NCBI GenBank assembly: GCA_023417815.1
Contig: JAEZEI010000083.1
Location: forward strand, 1 to 54,984
Source of the DNA: Bacteroidota bacterium
GTDB lineage: Bacteria > Bacteroidota > Bacteroidia > Chitinophagales > Chitinophagaceae
Length of the DNA: 54,984 nucleotides
Reading direction: 5' to 3'
Shown here: positions 8,516 to 17,233 of the stretch, one piece after another
Layout: every line of letters begins with the position of its first letter
Position numbering within the stretch: position 1 is the first letter of the stretch
Notes under the pieces: model-generated
What the model saw: only the letters and a program-made list of their open reading frames with translations
The model's database searches: none
What the model was told of the DNA's origin: nothing
Translations under genes and position numbers: made by a program

Positions 8516-9712
8516 TTAATTTTTTATCGCGGCAATGCCGGGAAGGGTTTTTCCTTCGAAATATTCCAGCAAGGCGCCACCACCGGTAGAAACATAACTA
8601 ACCTGGTCAGCCAGGCCGAATTTATTTATCGCAGATACACTATCGCCTCCACCGATCAGTGTAAACGCTCCATTCCCGGTAGCTTCGGCCACTGCACGCG
8701 CTATTGAAGCAGTACCGTGCTGGAACTTTTCCATTTCAAAAACACCCATAGGTCCATTCCACAATACTGTAAGGCTTGCTCTTATCACATCTGTGAAGGC
8801 CTGGATTGCAACGGGGCCTATATCCAGTCCCATCCAGCCTTCCGGGATGGCATTACTTTCAGAGATGGTAGTTGTGGCTTCTGCACTGAACTGGTCTGCA
8901 ACAACAGAATCTGAAGGCAGGAGAATATTCACCCCCTTTGCTTTGGCTTTTGCAAGGATCTCCTTCGCGGTCTCGATCCTGTCATCCTCGCAAAGCGACT
9001 TCCCGATCTCGCCTCCCAATGCCTTATGGAAGGTATAGGCCATTCCGCCACCAATTATGATATTATCTGCTCTTTCCAGGAGATTTTCAATTATCAGGAT
9101 CTTATCTGAAACTTTTGCGCCACCAATGATCGCAGTGAAAGGAGGTATGGAACTGTGAAGGACCTTTTCAGCGCTGCTTACTTCTCCTTCCATCAACAGG
9201 CCGAAGAATTTCTTTCCCGCGGCAAATTCTTCTGCAATGATGGCCGTACTCGCATGTGCCCTGTGTGCTGTACCAAATGCATCATTAACATAAACATCCC
9301 CATACCTGGCAAGCTTTGAAGCAAATTCCCTGTCCCCTTTCTCTTCACCTGCATGAAAGCGTAAATTCTCCAGTAGAAGAACTTCACCATTTTTTAGATC
9401 CCTGGCCATAGAAAGAGCAGATTCACCAACAGCATCTTCTGAAAACTTCACCTTAATACCTTCAAGAGCGCTTTCAAGGGCCGGTATGATGTGCTTCAGG
9501 GAGTATTTCTCCTGCCGCGCGCCTTTAGGCCTGCCTAAATGACTCATAAGGATCAGGCTGCCGCCATCATCCAGGATCTTTTTAAGCGTAGGAATAGTTG
9601 CCGTGATCCTCGTGTTATCCGTTACCTCAAAACTTTCGTTCAACGGAACATTGAAATCAACCCTTACCAGTACTTTTTCACCCTTGAAATTGTGTTCTGC
9701 AAATCTGCTCAT
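8516..9712 (-). CDS. pgk: Phosphoglycerate kinase
   Basis: Glycolytic cytosolic enzyme that transfers phosphate from 1,3-bisphosphoglycerate to ADP. The 398-residue protein shows the N-terminal VLVRVDFNVPL substrate motif, LMSHLGRPKG, LLENLRFHAGEEKGD, NDAFGTAHRAHAST, the nucleotide-binding GGAKVSDK and NGPMGVFE, and the C-terminal IGGGDSVSA loop. An ATG at 9826 would add 38 residues with no family counterpart. The ATG at 9712 (MSRFAEHNF) is chosen because it gives the usual family start and lies 21 bases downstream of a consensus promoter at 9733-9762, which the longer form would contain. gap is on the same strand two genes upstream. Confidence 0.97.
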   Translation of the reverse strand: MSRFAEHNFKGEKVLVRVDFNVPLNESFEVTDNTRITATIPTLKKILDDGGSLILMSHLGRPKGARQEKYSLKHIIPALESALEGIKVKFSEDAVGESALSMARDLKNGEVLLLENLRFHAGEEKGDREFASKLARYGDVYVNDAFGTAHRAHASTAIIAEEFAAGKKFFGLLMEGEVSSAEKVLHSSIPPFTAIIGGAKVSDKILIIENLLERADNIIIGGGMAYTFHKALGGEIGKSLCEDDRIETAKEILAKAKAKGVNILLPSDSVVADQFSAEATTTISESNAIPEGWMGLDIGPVAIQAFTDVIRASLTVLWNGPMGVFEMEKFQHGTASIARAVAEATGNGAFTLIGGGDSVSAINKFGLADQVSYVSTGGGALLEYFEGKTLPGIAAIKN

Positions 9713-9732
9713 ATCATTGGTTTTAATTCCCG

Positions 9733-9762
9733 CAAAGGTAAAGCGACAGGGGAGATCAGCAA
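9733..9762 (-). promoter_or_regulatory. pgk promoter
   Basis: Minus-strand TTG (9760-9762), 19-base spacer, then TACCTTTG (9733-9740), the full Bacteroidota consensus. It decides the pgk start in favour of the ATG at 9712. Confidence 0.8.
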
Positions 9763-9779
9763 GAGATGGAAATGGAGTT

Positions 9780-10157
9780 TCAGCGCACGAATTCTTCAAA
9801 AAGTTTTTGAAGCTGTGATTCCTCATTGTTTGTATAGCCTGGATGTACCCTGCTGCACTGGATAACGGTGCTTCGTGAGGCAGTAAGCCAGCGAAATCTT
9901 TCCGGGGCGGGAAGCGAGGATATCCTGCTGTTGCATTCCGAACCCGCAGTTATCTTTCTGAAGGCTTCAAGATTCTCTTTGATCATTTCAAGGTCAGCTT
10001 CAGGATCAAGGCACAATATCTTATTTTCATTCAACTTCAAAAGACAACTCAGAAATCCTGAACGCTTGCAGAACAGTATGACACCCACGTTTATGAACTC
10101 TTCCAGTTCAACCCTGGGAACAACCCGCACAACAGCATATTCATACAAGAGCTTCAT
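9780..10157 (-). CDS. DUF3037 domain protein
   Basis: The 125-residue protein matches DUF3037: YEYAVVRVVPRVELEEFINVGVILFC at the start (the ...VR.VP.v.r.E..NVGV... signature), an acidic LDPEADLEMIKENL helix, and a C-terminal RFRWLTASRSTVIQ segment. The biochemical function is unknown. Start is the ATG at 10157; a GTG at 10190 would add 11 residues with no family match. The chosen start overlaps the end of the HipA-like kinase gene by 17 bases, so the two are translationally linked. DUF3037 genes are recurrently found next to HipA-like kinase genes, which suggests a functional pair. Confidence 0.9.
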   Translation of the reverse strand: MKLLYEYAVVRVVPRVELEEFINVGVILFCKRSGFLSCLLKLNENKILCLDPEADLEMIKENLEAFRKITAGSECNSRISSLPAPERFRWLTASRSTVIQCSRVHPGYTNNEESQLQKLFEEFVR

Positions 10158-10923
10158 GTAAAGATTTTGCGTTGTTCGAAAATACGTCACTGCTCATGAC
10201 CCTGTTGAAAAGAAAATCCGCATATACTGCTCTTATTTCTTTTGCGGTTGCTCCTTCATAATTCAAAAATTCTTCTGGTAATGCATCGCATATACTAACA
10301 ATTCTTTCCCTGTTCAATATGTTCCTGAACCGGTCATTTACTTCATCCAGTATTGAAGCATAAGGAAGCAGTACATGATCTTCAACCTGGTTGAAGGGGT
10401 TCAGTATATAATCTTTATGGTTCGACCATGCATGATGGAAATAGAGACATGCCCCATGATCGATAAGCCAGGTCTCTTTCTTCCAAACAAGCATATTTGT
10501 ATTGCGTGTGGTGCGGTCAACATTGAGTAACAGGGCATCCAGCCATACTACTGAAGATGCGAATATAGGATCAGGCTGTACGGCAGCAGGATCAAAAGTA
10601 ACCGCTCCCGAAAGGTAATGCAGTCCCAGGTTAAGGCCTGTACTTGCCTTCAGGAGATCCTGGATCTCTTCATCGGGTTCCGTACGGCCAAATCCTTCAT
10701 CCAGTTGTGCAAAAACGATCTCCGGGACTTTTAATCCCAACGCTCGTGCAATTTCACCTCCCAGGAATTCAGCGACCAGTGATTTAACACCCTGTCCTGC
10801 TCCACGAAATTTTACAGCATACAGGAAGCCGTCATCAGCTTCGGCAATCGCCGGCAGGGAGCCACCTTCCCTCAGGGGCATTACATACCTGCAAATATTC
10901 ACCGTTCTGATGTCAGGGGCCAT
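10141..10923 (-). CDS. HipA-like kinase domain protein
   Basis: The 260-residue protein resembles the stand-alone HipA-like kinase family. The likely ATP-binding lysine is in LYAVKFRG (Lys38). The catalytic loop LLNVDRTTRNTNML has Asp136 and Asn141/Asn143, replacing the N.D.H..N form of classical HipA. The metal-binding LIDHG (Asp155) follows 14 residues on. It lacks the N-terminal HipA subdomain and there is no HipB-like DNA-binding antitoxin beside it, so it is not a classical HipBA toxin-antitoxin module. The DUF3037 gene overlaps its 3' end. Substrate unknown; phosphorylation of a protein or small molecule is inference. Confidence 0.85.
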   Translation of the reverse strand: MAPDIRTVNICRYVMPLREGGSLPAIAEADDGFLYAVKFRGAGQGVKSLVAEFLGGEIARALGLKVPEIVFAQLDEGFGRTEPDEEIQDLLKASTGLNLGLHYLSGAVTFDPAAVQPDPIFASSVVWLDALLLNVDRTTRNTNMLVWKKETWLIDHGACLYFHHAWSNHKDYILNPFNQVEDHVLLPYASILDEVNDRFRNILNRERIVSICDALPEEFLNYEGATAKEIRAVYADFLFNRVMSSDVFSNNAKSLHEALV

Positions 10924-10980
10924 TACTGCAAATAAACCGTAAAATGCCGTATTAGCAAACCTGTGGTTTCACCCGCAAAG

Positions 10981-11007
10981 AAAAAAGGCCGCGTAGTGCG
11001 GCCTTTT
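10981..11007 (-). terminator. Terminator of gap
   Basis: On the minus strand AAAAGGCCGC-ACTAC-GCGGCCTTTTTT forms a 9-bp GC-rich stem followed by a T6 tract, 19 bases after the gap stop codon. Confidence 0.9.
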
Positions 11008-11025
11008 CATGAAAGAGATCTTGGA

Positions 11026-12039
11026 TTATTTTGAGATCAGTCCTGCGAAATGCTTAACTGTTCTAACCAATTGCGAAACATAACTCATTTCATTATCGTA
11101 CCAGCTCACTGTCTTTACCATTTGCTTATCGCCCATGGTCATAACTTTTGTTTGAGTAGCATCGAATAATGAACCGAAATTGATACCGATCACATCGCTG
11201 CTCACGATCTCGTCTTCGGTGTAACCGAAACTTTCGTTGCTTGCAGCCTTCATTGCAGCATTCACTGCTTCTGCAGTGGCAGGTTTCTCAAGTATAGAGT
11301 AGAGTTCCGTCACGGATCCTGTGATCACCGGCACGCGTTGCGCGCCGCCATCCAGTTTTCCTTTAAGTTCTGGAAGAACAAGGCCTATCGCTTTTGCAGC
11401 ACCGGTACTGTTAGGAACAATATTGGACGCTGCAGCCCTTGCACGGCGAAGATCACCTTTTGGATGAGGAGCATCGAGCGTATTCTGGTCATTGGTATAC
11501 GCGTGGATGGTGCTCATGATACCAGTAACGATCCCGAAAGTATCGTTCAGCGCTTTAGCCATTGGTGCAAGGCAGTTTGTAGTACAACTGGCACAACTTA
11601 TAATGGTTTCTGTACCATCCAGGATGTCATGGTTAACGTTGAAAACAACAGTTTTCAGGTCACCGGTCGCAGGAGCGGAAATAACCACTCTTTTTGCGCC
11701 TGCCTTAATATGAGCTTCAGCCTTATCCTTATCTGTAAAGAAGCCTGTACATTCTATCACTACATCAACCTCATGCTGTCCCCAGGGGATCTGCGAAGGG
11801 TCTTTCTGCGCATATATCTTTACATCCTCACCGTTTACAATAATTGAATTCTCTGTATGGCTAACTTCCTGTCCGAACCTGCCCTGGGCGCTGTCGTACT
11901 TAAGAAGGTGAGCAAGTACTGCAGGACTTGTCAGGTCGTTTATTGCAACAACATCTATTCCCTGCATATTATAGATCTGGCGGAAAACTAATCTACCGAT
12001 ACGTCCGAAACCATTAATGGCCACTTTTACTGTACTCAT
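11026..12039 (-). CDS. gap: Type I glyceraldehyde-3-phosphate dehydrogenase
   Basis: Cytosolic glycolytic enzyme that oxidises and phosphorylates glyceraldehyde 3-phosphate with NAD. The 337-residue protein has the NAD-binding INGFGRIGRLVFR (residues 8-20), the catalytic SCASCTTNCLAP with Cys152, and the AASNIVPNSTGAAKAIG and WYDNEMSY motifs. Asp35 in VAINDLT points to NAD preference, as is usual. Length is standard. It is followed by a strong terminator and so separates from the HipA-like gene. A possible -7 box is at 12077-12084. With pgk it supplies consecutive steps of lower glycolysis. Confidence 0.98.
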   Translation of the reverse strand: MSTVKVAINGFGRIGRLVFRQIYNMQGIDVVAINDLTSPAVLAHLLKYDSAQGRFGQEVSHTENSIIVNGEDVKIYAQKDPSQIPWGQHEVDVVIECTGFFTDKDKAEAHIKAGAKRVVISAPATGDLKTVVFNVNHDILDGTETIISCASCTTNCLAPMAKALNDTFGIVTGIMSTIHAYTNDQNTLDAPHPKGDLRRARAAASNIVPNSTGAAKAIGLVLPELKGKLDGGAQRVPVITGSVTELYSILEKPATAEAVNAAMKAASNESFGYTEDEIVSSDVIGINFGSLFDATQTKVMTMGDKQMVKTVSWYDNEMSYVSQLVRTVKHFAGLISK

Positions 12040-12076
12040 AGCTTTAAATATTGATTAGGTTCTGAAATTTGCGTGG

Positions 12077-12084
12077 CAAAATTA
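12077..12084 (-). promoter_or_regulatory. Possible -7 element for gap
   Basis: TAATTTTG on the minus strand fits TAnnTTTG and lies 38 bases before the start. There is no TTG at the proper -33 distance, so this is a weak call. Confidence 0.35.
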
Positions 12085-12208
12085 CGATAAGTGCAAAGAT
12101 TAATCAGCGAAATCTTTTTGCTGCCTGTCACGAAGCGTTTCCATATAAATTACTTTAACCTTTTGTTTTCAGGTGTTACATATAATGTTGTTGCCGAAAA
12201 CAAACTAT

Positions 12209-12958
12209 ATGAGATTCATTTTTACTATTCTACTGGCCTCGCTCTCCTCCCTGTTGTTTGCCCAGGATGAAATTATTGACGACCCCCTAATGGAAGATAT
12301 CCGGTTTGAAGACCAGGCAGACGGATATTTTGGGCTTCACGTCGCTGTTCCAATGGCTGGAATGAAGGCTGCAACGAAAAATAAAATGGGAGATAATGGT
12401 TATGGATTCACTCTCCAGGTATTATCGAACCCTCATACCTGGGGCAGTAATAAGCGCAATGGCCCCTTCCGGCTGGGTGGAGAACTGGGCTATACTTATT
12501 ATGGAAGGTTTATCCAGGACGTAAACATCAATGGATTTAACGGAAGCTATAAAACAAGCCATGGTATGGTAACCCTGAATGCGGTAGCAAGGGTGCGTCC
12601 TCCGGTCAATGAACGTTTTGTACCCTTCCTGGATCTGTTTGCAGGTGGGGATTTTTATTTATCAAGGATAAGGGAAAATCTCTCTGCTATTGAATCCGGA
12701 CTTGGAATTCAACCTTTGGACCTTGCATCGTCATCCAGTGTTAGTTTTACCAGGGGGGTTGCAGCGGGATTTTCAGTGGCTCCAAAGAACAAGGATGGTG
12801 TGCGAATTTATTTCCGGGGAAGCTATAACAAGGGAACCAGTATCAAATACATAGAACGTTACAGTATGGCCTATGATCCGGATAAGAACGCGATCACCTA
12901 TAGAATGGGTAAGGCTCCCGTGAGTTACTGGATGTTTACGGTTGGGGTAGGTATCTAA
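12209..12958 (+). CDS. Putative outer-membrane beta-barrel protein
   Basis: Unrecognised at family level. From the ATG at 12209 the product is 249 residues with a signal peptide (MRFIFTILLASLSSLLFAQ). An in-frame ATG 36 bases upstream would put 12 polar residues before it. The mature protein is made of alternating strands with aromatic residues (LGGELGYTYYGRF, VTLNAVARVRPP, RGVAAGFSVAP, IYFRGSYNKG) and ends in a YWMFTVGVGI strand, as in outer-membrane beta-barrels of Bacteroidota. The acidic stretch after the signal (DEIIDDPLMEDIRFEDQ) is likely periplasmic. It is a single gene in its own unit. Confidence 0.7.
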   Translation: MRFIFTILLASLSSLLFAQDEIIDDPLMEDIRFEDQADGYFGLHVAVPMAGMKAATKNKMGDNGYGFTLQVLSNPHTWGSNKRNGPFRLGGELGYTYYGRFIQDVNINGFNGSYKTSHGMVTLNAVARVRPPVNERFVPFLDLFAGGDFYLSRIRENLSAIESGLGIQPLDLASSSSVSFTRGVAAGFSVAPKNKDGVRIYFRGSYNKGTSIKYIERYSMAYDPDKNAITYRMGKAPVSYWMFTVGVGI

Positions 12959-13007
12959 GGCAAAGGATACTTTTAACTTTTCGGCCATATATCCACTTTT
13001 CAAAAAA

Positions 13008-13039
13008 TTTGGATACAAAACCGCATCATCCTATCTTTG
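13008..13039 (+). promoter_or_regulatory. tRNA-Glu promoter
   Basis: TTTG (13008-13011), 20-base spacer, then TATCTTTG (13032-13039), the same geometry as the rRNA promoters, 17 bases before the tRNA 5' end. Confidence 0.85.
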
Positions 13040-13056
13040 CCGTCCTTTAAAACGAT

Positions 13057-13128
13057 GCCGCGTTGGTCAAGGGGTTAAGACGCCTCCCTTTCACGGAGGA
13101 ATCACGGGTTCGAATCCCGTACGTGGTA
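13057..13128 (+). tRNA. tRNA-Glu (anticodon TTC)
   Basis: The cloverleaf can be drawn by hand: acceptor GCCGCGT/ACGTGGT with two G-T wobbles, D arm GTC/GAC, anticodon stem CCTCC/GGAGG with loop CTTTCAC (anticodon TTC at 13090-13092), T arm ACGGG-TTCGAAT-CCCGT and discriminator A. CCA is not encoded. The gene has its own promoter and terminator. Confidence 0.95.
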
Positions 13129-13132
13129 CAAA

Positions 13133-13157
13133 GGGGCTGATTCATCAGCCCTTTTTT
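13133..13157 (+). terminator. Terminator of tRNA-Glu
   Basis: GGGCTGA-TTCA-TCAGCCC followed by T7, directly after the tRNA. Confidence 0.9.
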
Positions 13158-13188
13158 ATTTCCCTCCCTATCTTCTTATCTTCAAAAT

Positions 13189-14550
13189 ATGAATTCTCCG
13201 GAAATAGATGAGATAATGAGGAAAGCAAACAAAGCTTCCAGGCCATATTCAAAAACAGATCCTGTAGTAAGAGCTGAATTTTTAAACCGCATTGCTGACC
13301 GTCTTTCAGATAAAAGTTCAGAACTCATTAAGACCGCGGTTACTGAAACTCATTTAAGCGAAGCCAGGCTGAAGACAGAGCTGCAGCGCACTGCCTTTCA
13401 ACTTAAAGACTATGGGAATGCTGCCAGGTCAATAATGGGGATCATTAAAGAGAGCGCTGCCCCCAATTGCACCAGGATAATAAAGAAGAACCACAGTATA
13501 GGACCGACTGTGGTTTTTGGTGCTTCCAATTTCCCGTTTGCCTATTCCACAGCCGGTGGCGATACAGCATCTGCATTGGCTGCCGGATGTCCCGTTATTG
13601 TAAAAGGACACCCCGCGCATATTAAGACTAGCAGGGCGATAGCTTTATTGATCAGTGAGTGTGTCACCGAATTCAAATTACCGGAAGGAACCTTTCAACA
13701 TGCGGAAGGCTTTGAAGCAGGTGAGGCACTGGTGAAACATCCTTTCACCTGTGCCGTTGCATTTACAGGGTCATTGAAAGGCGGCCGACAACTATTTTAC
13801 TGGGGACAACAAAGGCAAATACCCATTCCCGTGTTCGCGGAAATGGGAAGCATTAATCCTGTTTACATCCTACCGGGCTTTAAGGAGGATCCTGGAAAGA
13901 TGGCTTCAATGCTTGCAGATTCTATCCTCAACAGTTCAGGCCAGTTTTGCACGAAACCCGGATTGATCATAGCTACGGATGATGATTTTCTGCAGTCTTT
14001 TAAACAGGCCCTCGCTGGTAAAATAAATGAGGCGCAACCTGCAATGCTGTTACATTCAGGCATTTTCAGCGAATTTTCTGAAAAAAGAGAAAGGGCAAAA
14101 TCGATGCATGGAGTTTCCCTCCTGGCAGGTTCGGATGCGGAAGCAGCTCATGGCAAAGGAAATCCCCTTCTAGTGGAATGTGACGCCAGCGCCTTCATTA
14201 TGGACCAGGCTTTGCATGAAGAGGTATTCGGACCATTCTCAATCATTGTAAAATGCAAAAACGTTATGGAAATGGAAACCGTTGCCGGGTCATTGGAAGG
14301 CCAGCTCACTTCTACAGTATGGGGAACAAAAGAGAGCTTAAACCATCATGAATCATTGATCGATGAGATCAGGAACAAATGTGGAAGAATGATATTCAAC
14401 GGGGTTCCAACAGGAGTAACTGTTTGCGATGCAATGCATCATGGAGGTCCATATCCTGCAACCACCGACAGCAGGTTCACTTCAGTTGGTTCTGATGCAA
14501 TACTTCGTTTCTGCCGTCCTGTTAGTTATCAAAACTGGCCGGACATTTAA
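13189..14550 (+). CDS. Aldehyde dehydrogenase (NADP+), 2,5-dioxovalerate dehydrogenase type, short N-terminus
   Basis: The 453-residue protein resembles alpha-ketoglutaric semialdehyde (2,5-dioxovalerate) dehydrogenases, which oxidise this aldehyde to 2-oxoglutarate in sugar-acid and hydroxyproline breakdown. Catalytic residues are present: Asn114 in GASNFPFAYS, Lys139 in VIVKGHP, general base Glu218 in FAEMGS and nucleophile Cys254 in SSGQFCTKPG. Family members are usually about 500-530 residues and begin with a cofactor-domain strand pair. Here the protein starts directly at the helix that precedes RAEFLNRIADRL, so some 35-50 N-terminal residues are missing. The start lies only 32 bases after the tRNA-Glu terminator, leaving no room for an extension. 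No pathway partners are adjacent, so the substrate call is tentative. Confidence 0.85.
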   Translation: MNSPEIDEIMRKANKASRPYSKTDPVVRAEFLNRIADRLSDKSSELIKTAVTETHLSEARLKTELQRTAFQLKDYGNAARSIMGIIKESAAPNCTRIIKKNHSIGPTVVFGASNFPFAYSTAGGDTASALAAGCPVIVKGHPAHIKTSRAIALLISECVTEFKLPEGTFQHAEGFEAGEALVKHPFTCAVAFTGSLKGGRQLFYWGQQRQIPIPVFAEMGSINPVYILPGFKEDPGKMASMLADSILNSSGQFCTKPGLIIATDDDFLQSFKQALAGKINEAQPAMLLHSGIFSEFSEKRERAKSMHGVSLLAGSDAEAAHGKGNPLLVECDASAFIMDQALHEEVFGPFSIIVKCKNVMEMETVAGSLEGQLTSTVWGTKESLNHHESLIDEIRNKCGRMIFNGVPTGVTVCDAMHHGGPYPATTDSRFTSVGSDAILRFCRPVSYQNWPDI

Positions 14551-14580
14551 CCTCCAACCTCCAACTTCCAACCTCCAACC
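14549..14580. repeat. Short CCTCCAA repeat spacer
   Basis: Between the aldehyde dehydrogenase and the convergent nuclease gene lie four near-identical 7-base units (CCTCCAA, CCTCCAA, CTTCCAA, CCTCCAA). No hairpin or terminator is visible. It is a minor low-complexity repeat. Confidence 0.7.
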
Positions 14581-14581
14581 G

Positions 14582-15982
14582 CTATCCTAATCCTACCATT
14601 TCATGCTGGGAAGGAATATGCACTTCAAAACCTTTTTTCAGTAACCGGGCTTTAAAATTCTGCTGCACATCATATTCGCCATGTACCAGGAACAGTTTTT
14701 TTACCTGCTTCGGATCCTGGCATGCAAGGAACTGTAGAAGATCTTCATAATCGCCATGTGCACTCATACTCCTCATCTCTCCAATTTCTGCATTCACCTG
14801 GTGCACCTGCCCGAAAATGCCTACTTCAGAAGGCCGGTTCAACAACCTGCCTCCCAATGATTCCGGTTCACAATAGCCGGTGATGAGGATCGTATTCCTG
14901 CTGTTCTCGATATTATTACTGATATGATGTTTCACCCTGCCAGCCTCTGCCATACCGCTAGCACTGATGATGACGCATGGATCCCTGTAGAAGTTGAGAA
15001 GTTTTGACTCTTCCACACTATTTATAAATTTAAGTCCTTTGAAAGCGAAAGGATCCTTGTCGCTTAAAAGCACTTTTTGAATCCGGGAATTGAAATAATG
15101 AGGATAACTCTTCACGATCTGGGTGGCTTTCCTGCTCAGGGGACTATCTACAAAATAATTGATGTTGGGCAACCTATTTTCCAACTCAAGCTGGTTTAAA
15201 GCATAGAGCAATTCCTGTGTGCGACCAACGCTAAAAGCCGGTATTATGAGTTTGCCTTTTTTTTGAAGGCAGGTAGAGTTGATCCACTCAAGGAGGGTAT
15301 CCACCGTAGGATGATGTTCATCATGCAGACTGTTCCCATAAGTTGATTCTAAAATGATGTAGTCGGCCTGGTCGAATGGGGATGGGGATTTTAAAATAAC
15401 ATCCCTGTACCGGCCTACATCTGCGCTGAAAGTGATCCTGGTTATTTTTCCATTTTCCGTAATGCGTAAATGAACACAGGCGCTTCCGATAATATGGCCG
15501 GCATCGGTAAAACAGAATTCAATTTCATCATCTATCCTGTGCCAGTTATCGTATTCCACCACCGAAAAAAGGTCTGCTGCATTCAGCGCATCTTCAGTGG
15601 TGTAAAGTGGCTGAAGGTATGGAAGGCCCTGTAATGCACGCTTCTTATTTACGAATTTCACATCGTTCTCCTGGATACCTGCAGAATCTTCCATTAATAC
15701 AGAAGCAAGATCTTTTGTTGCGGGGGTTGCAAAAATCCTTCCCTTGTATCCGTCTTTCACCAACTTTGGAATAAGACCGCTGTGGTCGATATGAGCATGG
15801 GAAAGGATCAAATAATTGATCTCAGCTGGTTCGAAACCAAACTTCTTATTCAGATCGTCAGTATCCTTACCCATTCCCTGGAACATACCGCAATCGAGCA
15901 GAAGTTGCTTACCGTTCTTTAATCTTATGAGGTGTTTGGAGCCTGTAACTGTTCGCGCTGCTCCATGAAACGTGATCTTCAT
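14582..15982 (-). CDS. Beta-CASP metallo-beta-lactamase fold RNase-like hydrolase
   Basis: The 466-residue protein is a metallo-beta-lactamase fold enzyme with a beta-CASP insert and a C-terminal RNA-specificity region, the layout of CPSF73-like and KH-less archaeal-type nucleases. The zinc motif SHAHIDHSG gives His62, His64, Asp66 and His67. Further metal motifs are DAGHIIGS, SADVGRY and a late VHGEYD. The beta-CASP motifs ESTYGN, PAFSVGRTQELL, SASGMAEAGRVKHH and MSAHGDY are all present, so it should be active. Likely role is RNA processing or decay in the cytosol. It is followed on the same strand by the M20 hydrolase gene nine bases upstream. Confidence 0.92.
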   Translation of the reverse strand: MKITFHGAARTVTGSKHLIRLKNGKQLLLDCGMFQGMGKDTDDLNKKFGFEPAEINYLILSHAHIDHSGLIPKLVKDGYKGRIFATPATKDLASVLMEDSAGIQENDVKFVNKKRALQGLPYLQPLYTTEDALNAADLFSVVEYDNWHRIDDEIEFCFTDAGHIIGSACVHLRITENGKITRITFSADVGRYRDVILKSPSPFDQADYIILESTYGNSLHDEHHPTVDTLLEWINSTCLQKKGKLIIPAFSVGRTQELLYALNQLELENRLPNINYFVDSPLSRKATQIVKSYPHYFNSRIQKVLLSDKDPFAFKGLKFINSVEESKLLNFYRDPCVIISASGMAEAGRVKHHISNNIENSRNTILITGYCEPESLGGRLLNRPSEVGIFGQVHQVNAEIGEMRSMSAHGDYEDLLQFLACQDPKQVKKLFLVHGEYDVQQNFKARLLKKGFEVHIPSQHEMVGLG

Positions 15983-15991
15983 GTTATGGAT

Positions 15992-17164
15992 TTACGATGA
16001 AACTGCGAGCCAGGCCATCATGGCACTTCCTTGCGCTATAGCAGCTTCATCCACATTAAAAGTTGGCGTATGTACATTGCTTGTAATTCCCATTGCTGCA
16101 TTCCCTGCTCCCAGGCGAAAAAAGCATGCAGGGATCTTATGAGAATAATAGGCGAAATCCTCAGCACCCATTCGCAGTTCGGATTCACTTACATTTTCCT
16201 TTCCTGCCAGCATTTCAGCATTCCTTCTTGCCCTGGCACTAAGTTCCGGATCATTATATACAAAAGGATACCCTACATCAATTGAAACTTCCGCTGAGGC
16301 ACTCATGGCTGAACTTACCTGGAGAATATGATTCCTGATCAACTCATGAGCCCTGAATCTCCATTCTTCATTCATTGCCCTGAACGTTCCCATCATCTTT
16401 ACCTCCGAAGGAATAACATTGGTAGTATTTCCACCCTGGATGGATGTTATAGAAAGTACAGAAGGGTTGAAAGGATCATTGTTCCTGCTGATGATCTGTT
16501 GCAGGCCGATAACAATATGCGATGCGATCAAAATAGGATCTGCCGTAAACTGCGGGGCCGCAGCATGACCACCTTTTGCCCGGAGAGTTATGTATATCTC
16601 ATCTGCACTGGCCATAACCATGCCTCCACGGAAACTGAATTTTCCTGTTTCAAGGCCTGGATGCACGTGGAGTGCGAATATGCGTTGTGGAGCGGGATCT
16701 TCCAACACTCCTTCACCAATTAATATGCTTGCACCTCCTGGATTCTTTTCCTCGCCAGGCTGGAAGATCAGCTTGACAGTTCCATTCCACCTGTTCTTTA
16801 GCTCTGATAGAATTCGCGCAGCCCCAAGCAGGCACGTTGTATGTACATCATGTCCGCAGGCATGCATAACTCCAGGGATCGCAGAACAATAATCAATCTT
16901 ATTCTCTTCAAGAATTGGTAAGGCATCCATGTCGGCACGCAATGCCGTACAGGAAGATCCCGGCTCAGTTCCCTCAATGATACCCACAACACCTGTTTTG
17001 CCGATTACTTTATTCCGGATTCCATATTCATCAAGCTTCCTGCAAATGAATTCGCAGGTCTTATATTCTTCAAAACTAAGTTCTGGGTTAGCATGAATAT
17101 GCCTTCGGATTGAAATTAATTCTTGCTCGTACTTTAATGATAATGCCCTGATATCTTCGATCAT
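15992..17164 (-). CDS. M20 family amidohydrolase (N-acyl amino acid deacylase type)
   Basis: The 390-residue cytosolic enzyme belongs to the M20D hippuricase/N-acyl-amino-acid amidohydrolase group, which cleaves acyl or aryl amides of amino acids. Motifs: HIHANPELSFEEYKT (21-35), LRADMDALPI (75-84), the metal-binding MHACGHDVHTTCLLGAA with Cys103, His105 and His109, and QPGEEKNPGGA with Glu138-Glu139. The dimerisation domain (about 180-290) and the C-terminal MGAEDFAYY motif are intact. It is probably co-transcribed with the downstream nuclease gene, nine bases away. Substrate cannot be read from the sequence. Confidence 0.93.
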   Translation of the reverse strand: MIEDIRALSLKYEQELISIRRHIHANPELSFEEYKTCEFICRKLDEYGIRNKVIGKTGVVGIIEGTEPGSSCTALRADMDALPILEENKIDYCSAIPGVMHACGHDVHTTCLLGAARILSELKNRWNGTVKLIFQPGEEKNPGGASILIGEGVLEDPAPQRIFALHVHPGLETGKFSFRGGMVMASADEIYITLRAKGGHAAAPQFTADPILIASHIVIGLQQIISRNNDPFNPSVLSITSIQGGNTTNVIPSEVKMMGTFRAMNEEWRFRAHELIRNHILQVSSAMSASAEVSIDVGYPFVYNDPELSARARRNAEMLAGKENVSESELRMGAEDFAYYSHKIPACFFRLGAGNAAMGITSNVHTPTFNVDEAAIAQGSAMMAWLAVSS

Positions 17165-17233
17165 CGGGTAATTTTGAATGAAGATATTAAAGTTGCAGAG
17201 GAAAATTCAGGGAAGAGCTAAGGGGAACAGCTT

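Noticed and set aside
8516..9826. Longer pgk starting at 9826
   Set aside because: The extra 38 residues have no family counterpart and the frame would contain the consensus promoter at 9733-9762.
10141..10923. Classical HipBA toxin-antitoxin module
   Set aside because: No HipB-like helix-turn-helix gene is adjacent and the catalytic loop differs; only a HipA-like kinase with DUF3037 is supported.
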